DNA of 64,000 nucleotides, taken from NCBI GenBank assembly GCA_021229015.1, contig CM037783.1, positions 54,921,311-54,985,310 on the forward strand. The letters run 5' to 3'. Within the stretch, counting starts at the first letter, position 1. Every line of letters begins with the position of its first letter. Below, in pieces: positions 21,628-32,043 of the stretch. The position numbers and the translations under genes were made by a program. Origin of the DNA: Solen grandis (taxonomy: Eukaryota > Mollusca > Bivalvia > Adapedonta > Solenidae). The notes under the pieces were generated by a model, which searched no databases, was not told the DNA's origin, and saw only the letters and a list, made by a program, of their open reading frames with translations.

Positions 21628-22170
21628 TTGGTACATTTAACCGTAATGCCACAAAGGTGGTATGTTACATCATGTTATAATTCATAGGTAATTACTTAAT
21701 TTGATCTCTCTGAAGTACAGAATACAGCTTGCTAAATGTGCAAAAGAGTTTAACATAGTGTTCAATGTGGCATTATTCCATTTACATCTGTATAAATAAC
21801 ACATGTTTATTTGTTCGTTGCATATTAAGATATTGTGTGATTTCTTTGTAGTATAGGAACCACTTTCTGAGTTACAACATCACCACATAAGCAAATGAGT
21901 TTATAATAGCATTGTGATATCATGCCAGTTGGTGTCCTTCACACTATGAATCTGCATAAACAACAAAGGCTATTTGTTCATTATAACGTTAAACATTATG
22001 TAACTTCTTTTATGTATAGGAAGCACTTCCTGAGATACAACATTGCTAATTAAGCAAATGAATGTATCAAAGAATTGTGATGCTTTGTTATCTGGTGTTT
22101 AACACATTGTATCTTTCTCGATAACAAATGTTTATTTGTTCATCATTATTTGAATATTGTTCATTCATTT
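21628..22170 (+). other. Non-coding 3' region of the LTR element
   Basis: No open frame. It contains three imperfect about 150-bp direct repeats (near 21790, 21940 and 22110, each around 'acaa..g.ttatttgttc' and 'acttt.tga.a.acaacat'). Confidence 0.6.
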
Positions 22171-22182
22171 AAAGAAGGGAGA
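22171..22182 (+). other. Polypurine tract
   Basis: 'aaagaagggaga', pure purine, directly abutting the 3' LTR; the plus-strand primer in this element class. Confidence 0.85.
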
Positions 22183-22387
22183 TGTAACAATATGGCACTG
22201 ACCACAGTTCCCTCCCTTATGCACTATATAATGGGCACAACTGATAAGCCCAGACAGTCTTCTCACTTCACTCAGGATTAACACTTAGCACCATTCACTG
22301 TTCTTGTATTTGCTTGATTTGTAGTTTGTTGATTAAATAATTAGAATACAATACTCATTGTCATTCTATAAACCCAATAACATTACA
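22183..22387 (+). repeat. 3' LTR
   Basis: 205 bp, two substitutions relative to the 5' LTR, TG...CA ends, followed by the ATTAC duplication. Confidence 0.95.
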
Positions 22388-22392
22388 ATTAC

Positions 22393-22393
22393 T

Positions 22394-22426
<33 letters not shown>
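22393..22426 (+). repeat. (CAA)n microsatellite at the retrotransposon's 3' flank
   Basis: About eleven consecutive CAA-type triplets immediately after the target duplication. SINE tails of this type occur elsewhere (62424-62440), so the element may have inserted into an old SINE tail. Confidence 0.8.
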
Positions 22427-23424
22427 TAATCCATTTAGACCTCAAAGCATTTACATTCACTGAATGGATTTTCAAATACAGAGTTGCGTTTTCAGTGTGA
22501 AATTGCGTCATTAGTAATTTTAAATTTTGAACGCAACATATCACGTAATTTACAGAACAAAACATATCTTTATCAAACCAATTATTTATGGCCTTTGTTT
22601 ACAATCATGATATAAATATTTACTAAATATACTTATAAGAATGTACAGATAAACATTATCAACACTTCTCAGTCGTCATGGGTTTCCATGAAGAATCCTG
22701 CCTTCTGGTCATACCCATGCCACATCCATGCGACACCCCTTCATCACTTCCCCAGAAAAACATGTTCTCTTGCCTGCAAATTCAAAAAAGAGGAAAAAAA
22801 AAGTTACAAGCATGATATGAATATTAAATGTAACATAATAGTCCTCCATTTGAAGGGATGTAAAACTCAGGGTAGAGCAGCGATTTAATGAAACTGACTA
22901 ATGCCTTAGTCGCATTACCGTACGATGTCCGGAGATATGATTAAATTGCCCGTAGACATTTGCAAAATTCGAACGAGCTTAATGATTGTTGTAAATGGTC
23001 ACATTAGATACTAAACACGTGCGATTGCTAAAGCAGGAAATCGTATATACGTCGCAAGGAAATAGGATAGACACTCGTAACAAGCTCGTACGACATTCGT
23101 AGGCAACTCGTGACTCGTGCAATTTTTTAATCAGTCGCAATATCGCAAAAGTCTCATCAGTCACGGACGGTAAAAATCGCACGTGTATCGTATGATCTCA
23201 CGATATCCAAACGTTGATCTTGCTGCTTATATACGAGCTTTTATGGCCTAAAATGTGGACAATCTTATGAGGGCTCGAAAACTTTTAACTCAAAACCTTC
23301 CGAATCTTCGCACGAATACCCAAAATGGTTAAAATTATCGCTCGAGTCGCCGATAGTCGCACAGTAAAGCGACTCGTAAAGACGGCTCTGCGTGATGATA
23401 ACAGTCGTAGGGCAAGACGCAGTG
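22427..23424. other. No gene; CpG-bearing block
   Basis: 22900-23400 is richer in CpG than its surroundings and repeats 'actcgt' and 'gtcgca'-like words. It could be an old element, but no ends are identified. Confidence 0.35.
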
Positions 23425-24965
23425 GATATACAATGTGAGTATTTGTCCGGTTTTTATTATTTTATAAACAAATTTCGGTAAATTACAAGTTTACAAATTC
23501 AACGCCTATCATAAACGTGTCCTGCTGATAAACTGTTAGCCCTATTAAGCCCTACTTATCGTAAATTTGAATGAAAATGACCAAATTTTGATGGAATGAG
23601 TCATGTAGCCAATCAGCCACAACAAATTACGTTTTCTGATCTACGTGAATTAATTTAAGCTACATATTATTAACAACATTAATTTGAACATCCTGTCTCT
23701 TATCCATCCAAATCACGGTTTCCAAGCGCTTTTGTGGGATTCATTTGAAGTAATATTTGACACCCCTTCCCCACCCCCACCAAAAAAAAAAAAATGAAAT
23801 GTTAAATGAATAAACTAATTGTATGCATTTTCTATTTAGTCATCACATATACAAAAACTTTCGTCTATTTTAAATTTAGGGTCATTTTGATATTGATTAT
23901 TTGATTATCTTCATTGTCTACGGCGTGTAATTTGATATATGTTAAGGTTTCTCCTGAAGAGAACAGAACAGACTCAAAATTACAAATCATCAAATCAGGG
24001 CAACTCAAAAACAAACTGAACAGAACAATACCATTTGCATGGATTGAAAGAAGAAACTTTAAGAACAATAAGATTCAGAGTTAATTTTGCAATAGTTAAT
24101 GAAATGTCAAAAAGTCTTGAACGTGTTAGTAAAGAGAAAATGTGCACTGGTTAAAACATTCTAATTTTACAAAAAATACCATTTTGACTTTTCAGAAGTC
24201 AAACTCACAAATAGAGGTTAATTGTTGGTTTCAGAGGAATGTTATTTTTAATTCAACGAGAGAAAAGGAAAATTTGCTAGTTTTGGGGCTCCATAAAGAA
24301 GAAAAAGGAGTACCGTTACAAAACAGTGAAAATAATTAAAACGGTAATATTCATTGTTTAAAACAGTGTATATTTCTTTTTTTAAATTTATTTTTGTTCC
24401 CTATAATCCGATGAAAAACAATAAATAAATGCAAATAATTAACAAAATCGATATATTTCGAAATGTTTTGTCTATATAATACAGATTATGAGATGAATGA
24501 TACGATTTGTTGCAATGGTTCGACTGTTGTCGACGTTATCCATACTAGCTATTCAACAGAGTTCGTCGTTATCAATGAATCGCCACCGACTGTTGTTATC
24601 GTTGCTAAAATTTCGAGGACATGCCAACTTCAACATCTTATATCTCTGTAAGAAAAGCGTTTAGGAAGCCGTGTTTTGGATGAATAAAAGACAGAATGTT
24701 ATATTTGACCTTGGCAGCTTGAAATAATTCGCTTTGACCAGAAAACATAAATACTTGTGACAGATTGGCCAAATGAATCATTTCATCGAAACCTTTAGTC
24801 ATTTTTCATTCAAATTCACGATAAGTAAAGTGTTAAGAGGGCAAACAGTTTCTCAGTAGGACACGTTCTATTTCTATATAGGCTTTAAAAATATAAACTT
24901 AATTTTACCCAAAACTTGTTAGAAAGCATATAAAACGGACAAATACTCACACTGTATATACACTG
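23425..24965. mobile_element. Foldback element with about 310-bp arms
   Basis: 23430-23735 is the diverged reverse complement of 24650-24958. Matching landmarks, left versus right read inverted: 'gtgagtatttgtccg', 'aacgtgtcct.ctga.aaactg', 'cttatcgt.aatttgaatga' and 'atccaaa.cacgg.ttcc'. The central 0.9 kb holds AT-rich sequence and part of a repeat shared with 4110-4430. No transposase frame seen. Confidence 0.7.
24150..24450 (+). repeat. Dispersed repeat shared with 4110-4430
   Basis: Shares 'gttggtttcag.gg', 'gttacaaaaca', 'ggtaatattcattgttt' and 'ttccctataatcc' in the same order with the sequence downstream of GINS3. Confidence 0.5.
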
Positions 24966-25424
24966 CTTTTTGCGCTAAAAAGCATTTAGTTCGATTGTTG
25001 TCGTCGACTCCAACTGATATCTCATTTTCCGATTGAACGGTGTGGACTGGGGAATAAGTGAAATACGACTATGATAGGGATTTTAAAAACACACCAGGAA
25101 TCTTCAACCAATCAATCACCATTTTATTTTAACTGTTCGGTGCAATCGCGTTTCTCGCTCTAGCACTCTCGAATGTGACTAATTTAGTCAGTGCTTATAA
25201 AGACTGCAATGCAAATGCAAGCATCCATTAACTTGGAGCTATAGGATTTTGGAACCTTTTAGGTTGCATATAAAGTATCAAATGAGCCTATAAACGTTCG
25301 ATTACATGCGATATCATTTTCGATCGATAATAATGAATGCATGGACATGTATTTGATCAGTTTTATTTTTCTCGCCGCAGTTTGGTTAAATTAAATTTGT
25401 ACACCAAGTTAGGTCAGTCAATTT
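24966..25424. other. No recognisable feature
   Basis: Nothing coding and no repeat ends recognised. Confidence 0.3.
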
Positions 25425-25535
25425 CGTAGTGGGGAATAATCTGACTAGGTTCGAACTTATCATGACTAATGCCAATCTTCCGTTAGCGACTCTAAACACT
25501 CGGCCACGAAGGCCCACCAGTCTTCTCGATTGAAG
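25425..25535 (-). repeat. tRNA-derived SINE head, minus strand
   Basis: On the minus strand it reads 'gtggccgagtgtttagag' (A box) and 'aagttcgaacctag' (B box) at a Ser/Leu-like spacing with a long variable region. The acceptor stem is not paired and no tail is seen, so a SINE remnant or tRNA pseudogene is likelier than a working tRNA. Confidence 0.45.
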
Positions 25536-25723
25536 AGAAGCACCATGTGCAGAGAGTTGTTTTATTCGAGGGTTTTGTTTATAACATTTAATCAGAGGGA
25601 AAAGAAGGGAATAAACAAAGCTATCAAATAAAAAGTCAAACGCCCAATACTTATTCCCGTATATAGCACATATAACAACAAAAGTAGCAATACACGTAAT
25701 ATGTTACTGGGATTTATACGTAC

Positions 25724-26337
25724 AGATTTGTCGTCCAAATTATCCATTGACTCGAATTTAAAGCAATCGTTGTCGTCAAGAAGTGCTCGAGTTGAATTTT
25801 CCACAATAATGACGCCATCAGCCGCACGTCTGATCATGTCGACGGCACAATCGAGTGGTTCCCCTACCACTGTGAACTCGGCAACCAGTCGACCACAAAC
25901 TCCGGCAACCACAGACCCACTTGCAATCGCCATCTTGAAATGAATTTCTGTATCAATACCGCCGAAGTACTGTTTATTAAATACTTTCATAAAGTCTTGA
26001 ATCTTCAATGACGCAGTTAGTATAGCCTGGGCATGTTTAATGCGTCGTTCTGGTAGTCCAGATGCAAAAATGGTATCACAACCGTAACGACTGACTTTAT
26101 AAATGTTTTCAGTGATCAGTACTTGATCGAGGCCACTGTATAGATTGTTCAACATATTGATAAAACCCATTGGAGTCAAGCAACGAATGATGCCGTCTTT
26201 NNNNNNNNNNNNNNNNNNNNNNNNNNNNNNNNNNNNNNNNNNNNNNNNNNNNNNNNNNNNNNNNNNNNNNNNNNNNNNNNNNNNNNNNNNNNNNNNNNNN
26301 GGCAATCAGGATTTCATGAAGCATGTCCAGGGGTAGT
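25724..26337 (-). CDS. Class III nucleotidyl cyclase-like domain, exon broken by N gap
   Basis: 159 codons downstream of the gap (26200 to 25724) end at a canonical donor (AAATCT then gtacgt) in phase 0. The fold is a class III adenylyl/guanylyl cyclase homology domain: 'MLNNLYSGLDQ' (helix after the first metal Asp), 'YKVSRYGCDTIFASGLP' (equivalent to K..GDaymv.sGlp), 'HFKMAIASGSVVAGVCG' (like rvGIhtGpv.agvvG), 'EFTVVGEPLDCAVDM' (like y.lfGdtvN.A.rm). The usual second metal Asp aligns with Cys, and the Asn and Arg of the N..A.R motif are Asp and Asp/Met, so activity as a homodimer is doubtful; it may be the partner half of a paired domain. 'LPLDMLHEIL' at 26337-26301 could be the preceding linker helix. 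The gap length is unknown, so frame cannot be checked across it. Confidence 0.7.
26201..26300. other. Assembly gap (100 N)
   Basis: Exactly 100 N, the conventional unknown-size gap. It lies inside the cyclase exon and hides the region expected to hold the first catalytic Asp motif. Confidence 0.98.
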
Positions 26338-29300
26338 CTAAATGTTTTCCTTCATATATTTAGGGACTACATGTATTTTAAATAAAGCAATAATGAATGT
26401 CCGCATGCACCCCTCCCTCATTACATGACATTTAAATCATACAATAAACAACCAGCTGGATTCCAATAGCCACGGATCTATGTTTCATACCAGTAAATTG
26501 CATAATAGCAAAATTCAAGGTCTAATCCCAATCCCAATACAGACTTCAATACAGTAACATAATACTAGATCAAAAAATGACTGAATTTCTATAGAGAATA
26601 TGTTAACCTAGGCCATCTTATCATGATACTGGTACCTTGTTTGAGCCAGTGGATCCAGTGAGAGACTGAGACTTGGACCCGGTACTCTGTTTGCTGGACA
26701 CTATGTCCACCTCCTGCCCATACACACTGAAACTGTTGACTGTGTCCGTCCCTTGTAGTGTACTGCCCAGGTAAAAATAGTTCATGCATCAAAATTAAGG
26801 TACTTAAGATTTTTCTTTACAGAAATTAGGATTTATTTCTAAGATTACAAAAACAAGTGAGACTACGAAAGTGAATTCTGGTTGTTAACCTTGAAACTAT
26901 TAATGGTTTGCAGCATGCAGAAAAGACTGATCAGCCAATACAAGTTCAAGTACTGAAGATGCAATGTCTTTTAAACAGTTTTATAATGGCCCTGTATCAT
27001 CAGCCAGTAGTGGTCTCACCAATGCTTACCATGGTTCTATTTCTGGTCACATACATGAGAGGGTATAGTGGTCCCCCATCCAGCTAAGTGGGTTTTCTCT
27101 CAGAACACTGATTTCCTCCCACACATTAAGAGGGATTTAAACAGTGTTTACTCAAACAAAAATATTTGCAATAGTAATTCACAATGAGGTTTCTTAATAG
27201 ACATAAATACTACAAATGAGAATTTTTCTTGTTTTTTTTAATGTGTACATAATTATGCTACGCATTACTGGCTGAAATTCCTAGCTATTCATTTTATTTA
27301 TTCACTTGGTAATGTCCAACAAATACATGTAGAATGTCTTACATCAACTGTCTAGCTGCAGCTCCATCATACATGGTCTTCATAAGCTCTGTGAGGGTGG
27401 GGTCTATACCACCATCTCCAGAGTTCTGTACCATCCCTGACAATGTCTGCAGGTTATCATGGCTACCAACAGAGAATGAATTATATTGATATTTTCAATG
27501 CTGAAGGAATTTGTGGGTATAGCAAACAAGAGGGTCATATGACCTTAAATCCCTCACCAGAGTACATCAGCTTATTTAAAAGATTCAAGTCACTTGCTTC
27601 CAGCAACAACCAGATTCAAGTTTCAGATACTAAGAAGTTAGTCAATCATCTGGTGGCCTCAATTTTCAAGGGTTCGAAAATGCTTACGCAATTATGGTAT
27701 GAAACCTTGAGGTTTTATTTGGTTCAAAACAAGAATTAATTCTGAACATTAGTTCCAGAAGAGAAGATTTTTTTCAGTTTTCTATGTAGAGTATATAAGG
27801 AAACTAGATGAACCCTTATGCGACTCATTATTTTTTTCAAGGAATCAACTTTATTTTAGCAAAAGATCTTCTTTCATGATATAAGAAGTGTTATGGTAGA
27901 CAACCATGAGGTGACCATACATGCCAAAAGAAATTTAATTCTAACAAATGGTTTCATAGATGAATATTTTTGAAATCTTCTATATGGAGTATTTATGGAG
28001 CAGAGCCCCTAGGTGACTCATTTTTCATGGGATTAACTTCAATTTAGCAATTATGGTGGAAAGTCATGATGTGACCAAATGTGCCACACGAAATAAAATT
28101 TGACCATTGGTTTCAGAGGCTTTTCTATGTAGAGTACATAAATCACAATTACCTTTCTTGTACATTTATTGATCTGTCAATACTGGCTATTGATGAGACT
28201 GTAAAAGAAATATAAAGAAAATAAAAAAAATCATGTCATGTGTTGAAAAAACCATATAATTAAATAATGCTGGACATATTTTACTATCAAGATAATTATA
28301 TAAACTGAACTAGACAACACATAATACCATACAACACATACTAAGTCATTCTTAGATTAACAGTTTAATTATTTCAGTAGATAACTGGGATGCAATCAAT
28401 CATGAGTGATAATGCTGTTAAAACAAGCAATTTAAACAAATTACTAATATTTTAGCACATTAACACCATCAGCATGATAATGTTGTAATTAAAGAGGAAA
28501 ACTTCAGTGATTATTCAAAAACATTTGCTGGTTTACAATTCATTCCTCTAATTTCAACTATGTCTGTTCTACTTCATCAAAATCTTATTTATTTTACATC
28601 ATTTGAGAAACAAATTATTGCAACTTATACTAATCCCCCTTGACGATTCTTTGGTTTGACTAATCACCAGTACTTTGCCCTGGGATGGTCATATAAAATC
28701 CTTGCCGTCAACAGGATTCGAACCAAAAACTTCTTGATCCACTGTTGGGTATGTAACTACTGGACCACAGTGCCCCAATTTCATTTAAATACAAAATATC
28801 TGCTTCATCATGAGTTGTGATCACTGATAGCATGCTTCATCTTTTTATCTATCATAAGTTTATAGGTTGCCAGGAAAATTATCGCAATATCACTAACCAT
28901 TAACGCAATCAATGCAGTGATTGGCCAACATAGGCACTTTCAAAAGCCTTGTTGTTGGCTAGCTCTTTAGCGACATAGTTAGAGCATGTGTATACTGACC
29001 CAGGGGTCTAGGGTTCAATCCCTGGTAGAGGCCAGATATTTTTCCCTGTTAAAATTACTCCACTGGTGACAAGGTAAATTTGGATACATGCTTGGCAAGC
29101 ATGTAGGTGATTCTAAAACATGCAGATGCAGGCTAGACACCACAGGAAAGATGGCTGAAGCTGGTTCAAGATGAATGAAAGGGGAGGAATGTAGTGATTG
29201 GCCTACATAGGCTTTTCCAACAGCCTTGCTGTTGGGCTAGCTCTTAAGTGATGTGGTTAGTGTGTCAGTCTACCCGGGGTCTAGGTTTGGATCCCCGACA

Positions 29301-29856
29301 GATTGCAGATATTTTTCCCTCTTGAAATTACTTCAGCAATGTCAATTTCAAAAATGTGCTTTCACTTCTGGTCAAGATTATTGTACTTGTGACTGATATA
29401 CAGGGAGAGATATTTTACCATATCTTTGTATAGTTTGATAGAGAATGTAGAGAATTGCATATTTTGTGGATTCTGTATATAACCTTTATATCTATCTGAA
29501 TTATTTAAAAGAATGGAGTTGAAGCAAAGGAAGCTGTAAAAAGTATAAAGATATATCACTAATGTGGACTGGTTAAGAGCCCCACTAGCCACTCGATTAA
29601 CCATGATATAGTGTCATGTCCCTGGCTCAAGTTGCAAATTCAAAGAGTTGTGTATTTGCTGCTGTATTTGTATTCATTTTTCGTAACAAATACTTGTTAT
29701 TACAGGGCTATTTCTTTAAGAGATGACATCTCCTATAGGGGCACTTTTAGAAACATTTTTACCATTTGACTTCTGGAGATCCATCAGTTCTTTCAAGAGT
29801 CGACTTGTATCGCCAGTTGACTCCATTGTGGAGCTCGGTGAATTTGGTTGATCCAT
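26314..29856 (-). CDS. Small unrecognised gene, 4-5 exons, divergent from SPIDR
   Basis: Model on the minus strand: 29856-29763, 28198-28153, 27462-27343, 26762-26636, and perhaps a terminal exon 26337-26314. All junctions are GT-AG and phases match (1, 2, 2, 0), giving 129 codons plus 'TTPGHAS' and a stop, 136 residues. It starts at 'MDQPNSPSSTMESTGDTS', then 'LLKELMDLQKS', 'SIASIDRSINVQES', 'DPTLTELMKTMYDGAAARQL' and a Ser/Thr/Gly-rich end 'STGSKSQSLTGSTGSNK'. Short amphipathic helices with a disordered tail; no signal peptide or membrane segment. I do not recognise the family. If the donor at 27342 is skipped, TAA follows at once and gives an 87-residue form. The last exon is uncertain because the same bases also fit the cyclase exon in another frame. 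Confidence 0.6.
26636..26762 (-). CDS. Unrecognised minus gene, exon 4
   Basis: 127 nt between 'acctgggcag' acceptor and 'gtacca' donor. Enters in phase 2, exits in phase 0: 'TLQGTDTVNSFSVYGQEVD' then a Ser-rich end. It cannot splice in frame to the cyclase reading of the next exon. Confidence 0.5.
26985..27180 (+). repeat. SINE copy related to 222-436
   Basis: Shares 'tctggtcacatacatgagag', 'ggtatagtgg', 'aagtgggttttctctcag' and 'tttcctcccaca' with the SINE in the GINS3 intron. Confidence 0.55.
27343..27462 (-). CDS. Unrecognised minus gene, exon 3
   Basis: 120 nt from acceptor 'ctgttggtag' to donor 'gat|gtaaga', phases 2 in and 2 out. 'HDNLQTLSGMVQNSGDGG' then 'IDPTLTELMKTMYDGAAA'. Reading through the donor gives TAA after one Met codon (27341-27339). 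Confidence 0.6.
27463..28152 (-). other. Intron with a duplicated repeat
   Basis: 27830-27960 and 27995-28130 are diverged direct copies ('g.gactcatt.tt', 'gattaacttcaatttagca', 'atggt.ga...catga.gtgacca', 'gccaaaagaaat'), a family also seen near 14800-14890. Confidence 0.5.
28153..28198 (-). CDS. Unrecognised minus gene, exon 2
   Basis: 46 nt, acceptor 'ttcttttacag', donor 'gtaatt'; phases 1 in, 2 out. Only one frame is open: 'SSIASIDRSINVQE'. Confidence 0.6.
28668..28790 (-). repeat. tRNA-derived SINE, minus strand
   Basis: On the minus strand 'ggggcactgtggtccagtag' is an A-box head and 'tttggttcgaatcctgttga' a B box, followed by 'ggcaaggattttatatgacc'. Confidence 0.55.
28915..29060 (+). 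repeat. SINE unit, first of a tandem pair
   Basis: 'ggctagctctttagcgacat' with B box 'agggttcaatccctggt', followed by 'cagatatttttccct'. Partner unit at 29192. Confidence 0.6.
29192..29335 (+). repeat. SINE unit, second of a tandem pair
   Basis: Same head ('gggctagctcttaagtgatg'), B box ('taggtttggatccccgaca') and 'gcagatatttttccctc' as the unit 277 bp upstream. Both are preceded by 'agtgattggcc.acatagg'. Confidence 0.6.
29763..29856 (-). CDS. Unrecognised minus gene, first coding exon
   Basis: ATG at 29856-29854, 31 codons plus one base, then donor 'gtaaaa'. 'MDQPNSPSSTMESTGDTS' and 'RLLKELMDLQKSN'. The single-base carry joins exon 2 in frame. Confidence 0.6.
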
Positions 29857-30723
29857 GGTATTTACTGGAATATTGCTGGGCTAAATATCAAAATAGAGTT
29901 TGGTTTCCCGGTTTAAGCAGACATGGGAGTAAAATATTCATTAATTAGAAGGTAAACAAACAGTTTCTCTTCACATGTCAACAATCTTTAATCAAGTATG
30001 GCGGCACCGCTATTATAGACTGGTCCTATTTTGTGTGCTCTTTGAAACCGGCTTTTATTACGCCAAATAGGTGTTTGATGGAGGGTCGGGAACCAGTAGT
30101 ATAACCAGTCTGAGCTCTTCACTGCAAGAGGAAGTGCAATGTTTTTGCGGGAAAAATCGTAAGAGCAGTGCTGCAAGTTGTATCATTATATTTACATTCT
30201 CAGAATATTATCGCAAGTATTTATCCCTTGATATTCATTTGCATATTATAGCTATATGTTTCAGATAAATCTTAAACCAAGTTAAAGGTACAAAAGCAAA
30301 TTATATGATGAAAATGAAGTGTTTTCGCGTTCTGACTGTTGACTAGAATATCTTGGGGTCTCAATTTCTGACAGTGAAGTCAAACTGAATACATCTCTGC
30401 AAAGTAATTTCGAAAACTAAAGTAGACTGTCTTGAAATTGATGTTCATTAGAAGTTGATGAGCACGTAAAATAAATTCTTGTATTTGAATAAATATGGAA
30501 GGGTGTAAACATTCTTTAGAATTTGGTATAAAATAACATACTAGAAACCAGGCCATGGAGTAACAAACACAGTGATTTATCCAGCATTATGAATGCAGTG
30601 GTTTTGCTGTGGATGCAATACTTTGATTTCAGTGTTTCCTTTTGCTCCATAAAATATATGGAAAATGCTATTTAAAGTAAAGTAAAATGGGTTTTTTTTA
30701 GCCATGCGAGTCCCAGGAGTTTT
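29857..30723. other. Probable shared upstream region of the two divergent genes
   Basis: Lies between the minus gene's start and SPIDR. 29990-30130 is less AT-rich and contains 'atggcggcaccg', a shape common at transcript starts, but its frame closes after six codons. A bidirectional promoter here is inference only. Confidence 0.3.
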
Positions 30724-31147
30724 GCAGTGAAAATTGTAAACAAAAATCACCGGTCACACGACTTACCGAAATACCTAAATACTTCCGAAAAACCGGAATA
30801 CCCTAGATAATTGGGATAGCCATATACTGTAGGGCTTAATTAGTGTTAGAATGCTATATTATGAGGTATCAATGGCTTTATGCTTTATTTTGTTTATGAA
30901 GTGTTTTATTTTATTTTTTTTATCTTATTTCTTTTTAAATGGGCCAATTCGAGATTTCCGTATTAACCGAAATTTCTCGTCTGTAGAATCCTCTCTCGGC
31001 CAATATATCCCTGAATGAATTTATAAAATTGTTCAAAATTGTTGTGTTTGTTTGTTATCTAGTATGTTGATATTATCAAAAGCTATATTAATTAAAGTAT
31101 TTACGTCTCTGATATTATCGATGAAACAGAACTGACGACTTGTGGTT

Positions 31148-31262
31148 TACTCGGGTGCCTATGTGCAATCGGGGTTCCGTCCACCTGTAATTAGCTGGAC
31201 GTCGCTATATGACTGAAATACTGTCGCAGCGACGGTAAACCCAAAACACACACACATTCAGA
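31148..31262 (+). repeat. SINE 3' end fragment
   Basis: 'ttccgtccacctgtaattag' then 'gacgtcgctatatgactgaa', 'atactgtcgcagcgacggta' and a (CA)n tail; matches the 3' half of the SINE at 62172-62440 almost exactly. Confidence 0.8.
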
Positions 31263-31341
31263 ACTATTTTAAATATGCGAAACAAGCACTACAATGGTAT
31301 ACCGGTCGAGGGAGGATTCCGCAAATTACACTGAACATGCA

Positions 31342-32043
31342 CAGTGTTCCCATTCACGCACAAATGTACGTGAATCACGTACAGAATGCTGAAAAAACGT
31401 ACAATATATCAGAATACTAGTCTTCTCTACGTGACCGGAACGTACGCAAAATGCCTACGGTTTTACTTTCCTTTCCTTCATTTTTTATATTAACACAAAC
31501 TTGAATACCTACACGTACGTCGTAGCCTTGTGTTTTATGGCATGAAAATTGATAAATGATGCTTCGGAAATTCCTCCCTCTAAAAATAGCACAATTATGG
31601 GAAGTAACTCTTGAGGGTACGTACGATAAGGTTCGAGTGTTCCGAATTTGTTTACGAATGTGCGTCTGCATAAAATGTCGGGGGAAAAACAGTCTACGCT
31701 GACAGGCCTGTGGAAAATAACTTCCCCAGTACCTGCAGCCGATTCCGATAATGTTCAGCAACAAGATGACAGTCCAAGCGATGTAAATACCATTAAAAAG
31801 AGACCAAAAATAAAAACATTCCAAAAACATTGGTTGACATTTTTCCGTGGCTTCGTTTCGACGATGATAATAAAACTATGCATTGCTACGACGTAGAAAA
31901 GAAGGAATACAGACATTGTATTCAGTAACAAAGCATTTTTTATGTTGGTACCCCCAATTTTCACACGGAACCCCCAGAACTGAAAATTGTGGCTCACAGG
32001 GGGTTCCATGAACCCCTTGATTAGAAAAGGCGTGGGAACACTG
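31342..32043 (+). mobile_element. Internally deleted hAT-like transposon
   Basis: Ends are 'cagtgttccca' (31342) and 'tgggaacactg' (ending 32043), typical hAT termini, flanked by ATGCA on both sides (31337-31341 and 32044-32048). A 5-bp duplication fits the hAT subgroup that makes 5-bp rather than 8-bp duplications. At 702 bp it can hold only the start of a transposase. Confidence 0.7.
31675..31965 (+). pseudogene. Transposase N-terminal remnant (TTF/BED-type zinc finger), frameshifted
   Basis: ATG 31675 opens 'MSGEKQSTLTGLW', reaching 'KTFQKHWLTFF' near 31845. One base further along, another frame gives 'WLRFDDDNKTMHC', the usual W-L-.-[FY]-D...M-.-C entry of the TTF-type finger in hAT/ZNF862-like proteins. 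The shift lies in a T run at about 31841-31846. The finger is not completed, and nothing of the catalytic domain follows before the right terminus. Confidence 0.55.

Larger units (their letters stand above)
16130..22392 (+). mobile_element. Ty3/Gypsy-type LTR retrotransposon, defective
   Basis: Complete element with 205-bp LTRs (16135-16339 and 22183-22387) flanked by the 5-bp target duplication ATTAC (16130-16134 and 22388-22392). A primer-binding site, gag, protease, RT, RNase H and integrase follow in Gypsy order, and a polypurine tract precedes the 3' LTR. There is no envelope gene. The zinc-knuckle arrangement and integrase style resemble the Mag-like invertebrate lineage (inference). 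The coding region is broken by an in-frame TAG (16918), a one-base loss near 17409, a nested 1.28-kb insertion in RNase H and a frameshift plus apparent short deletion near 20665-20700. The LTRs differ at only two positions (16153/22201 and 16206/22254, both G in the 5' copy, A in the 3'). Confidence 0.95.
28199..29762 (-). other. Intron 1 of the unrecognised gene, with SINEs
   Basis: Holds three tRNA-derived SINE pieces listed separately; the rest is AT-rich. Confidence 0.5.

Noticed and set aside
21628..22170. Envelope gene in the LTR element
   Set aside because: No open frame of useful length between the integrase stop and the polypurine tract.
27339..27341. TAA as the true end of the unrecognised minus gene (87 residues)
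   Set aside because: The stop is formed by a good donor sequence (gtaaga), and splicing there joins exon 4 in frame; retained as a possible alternative form.
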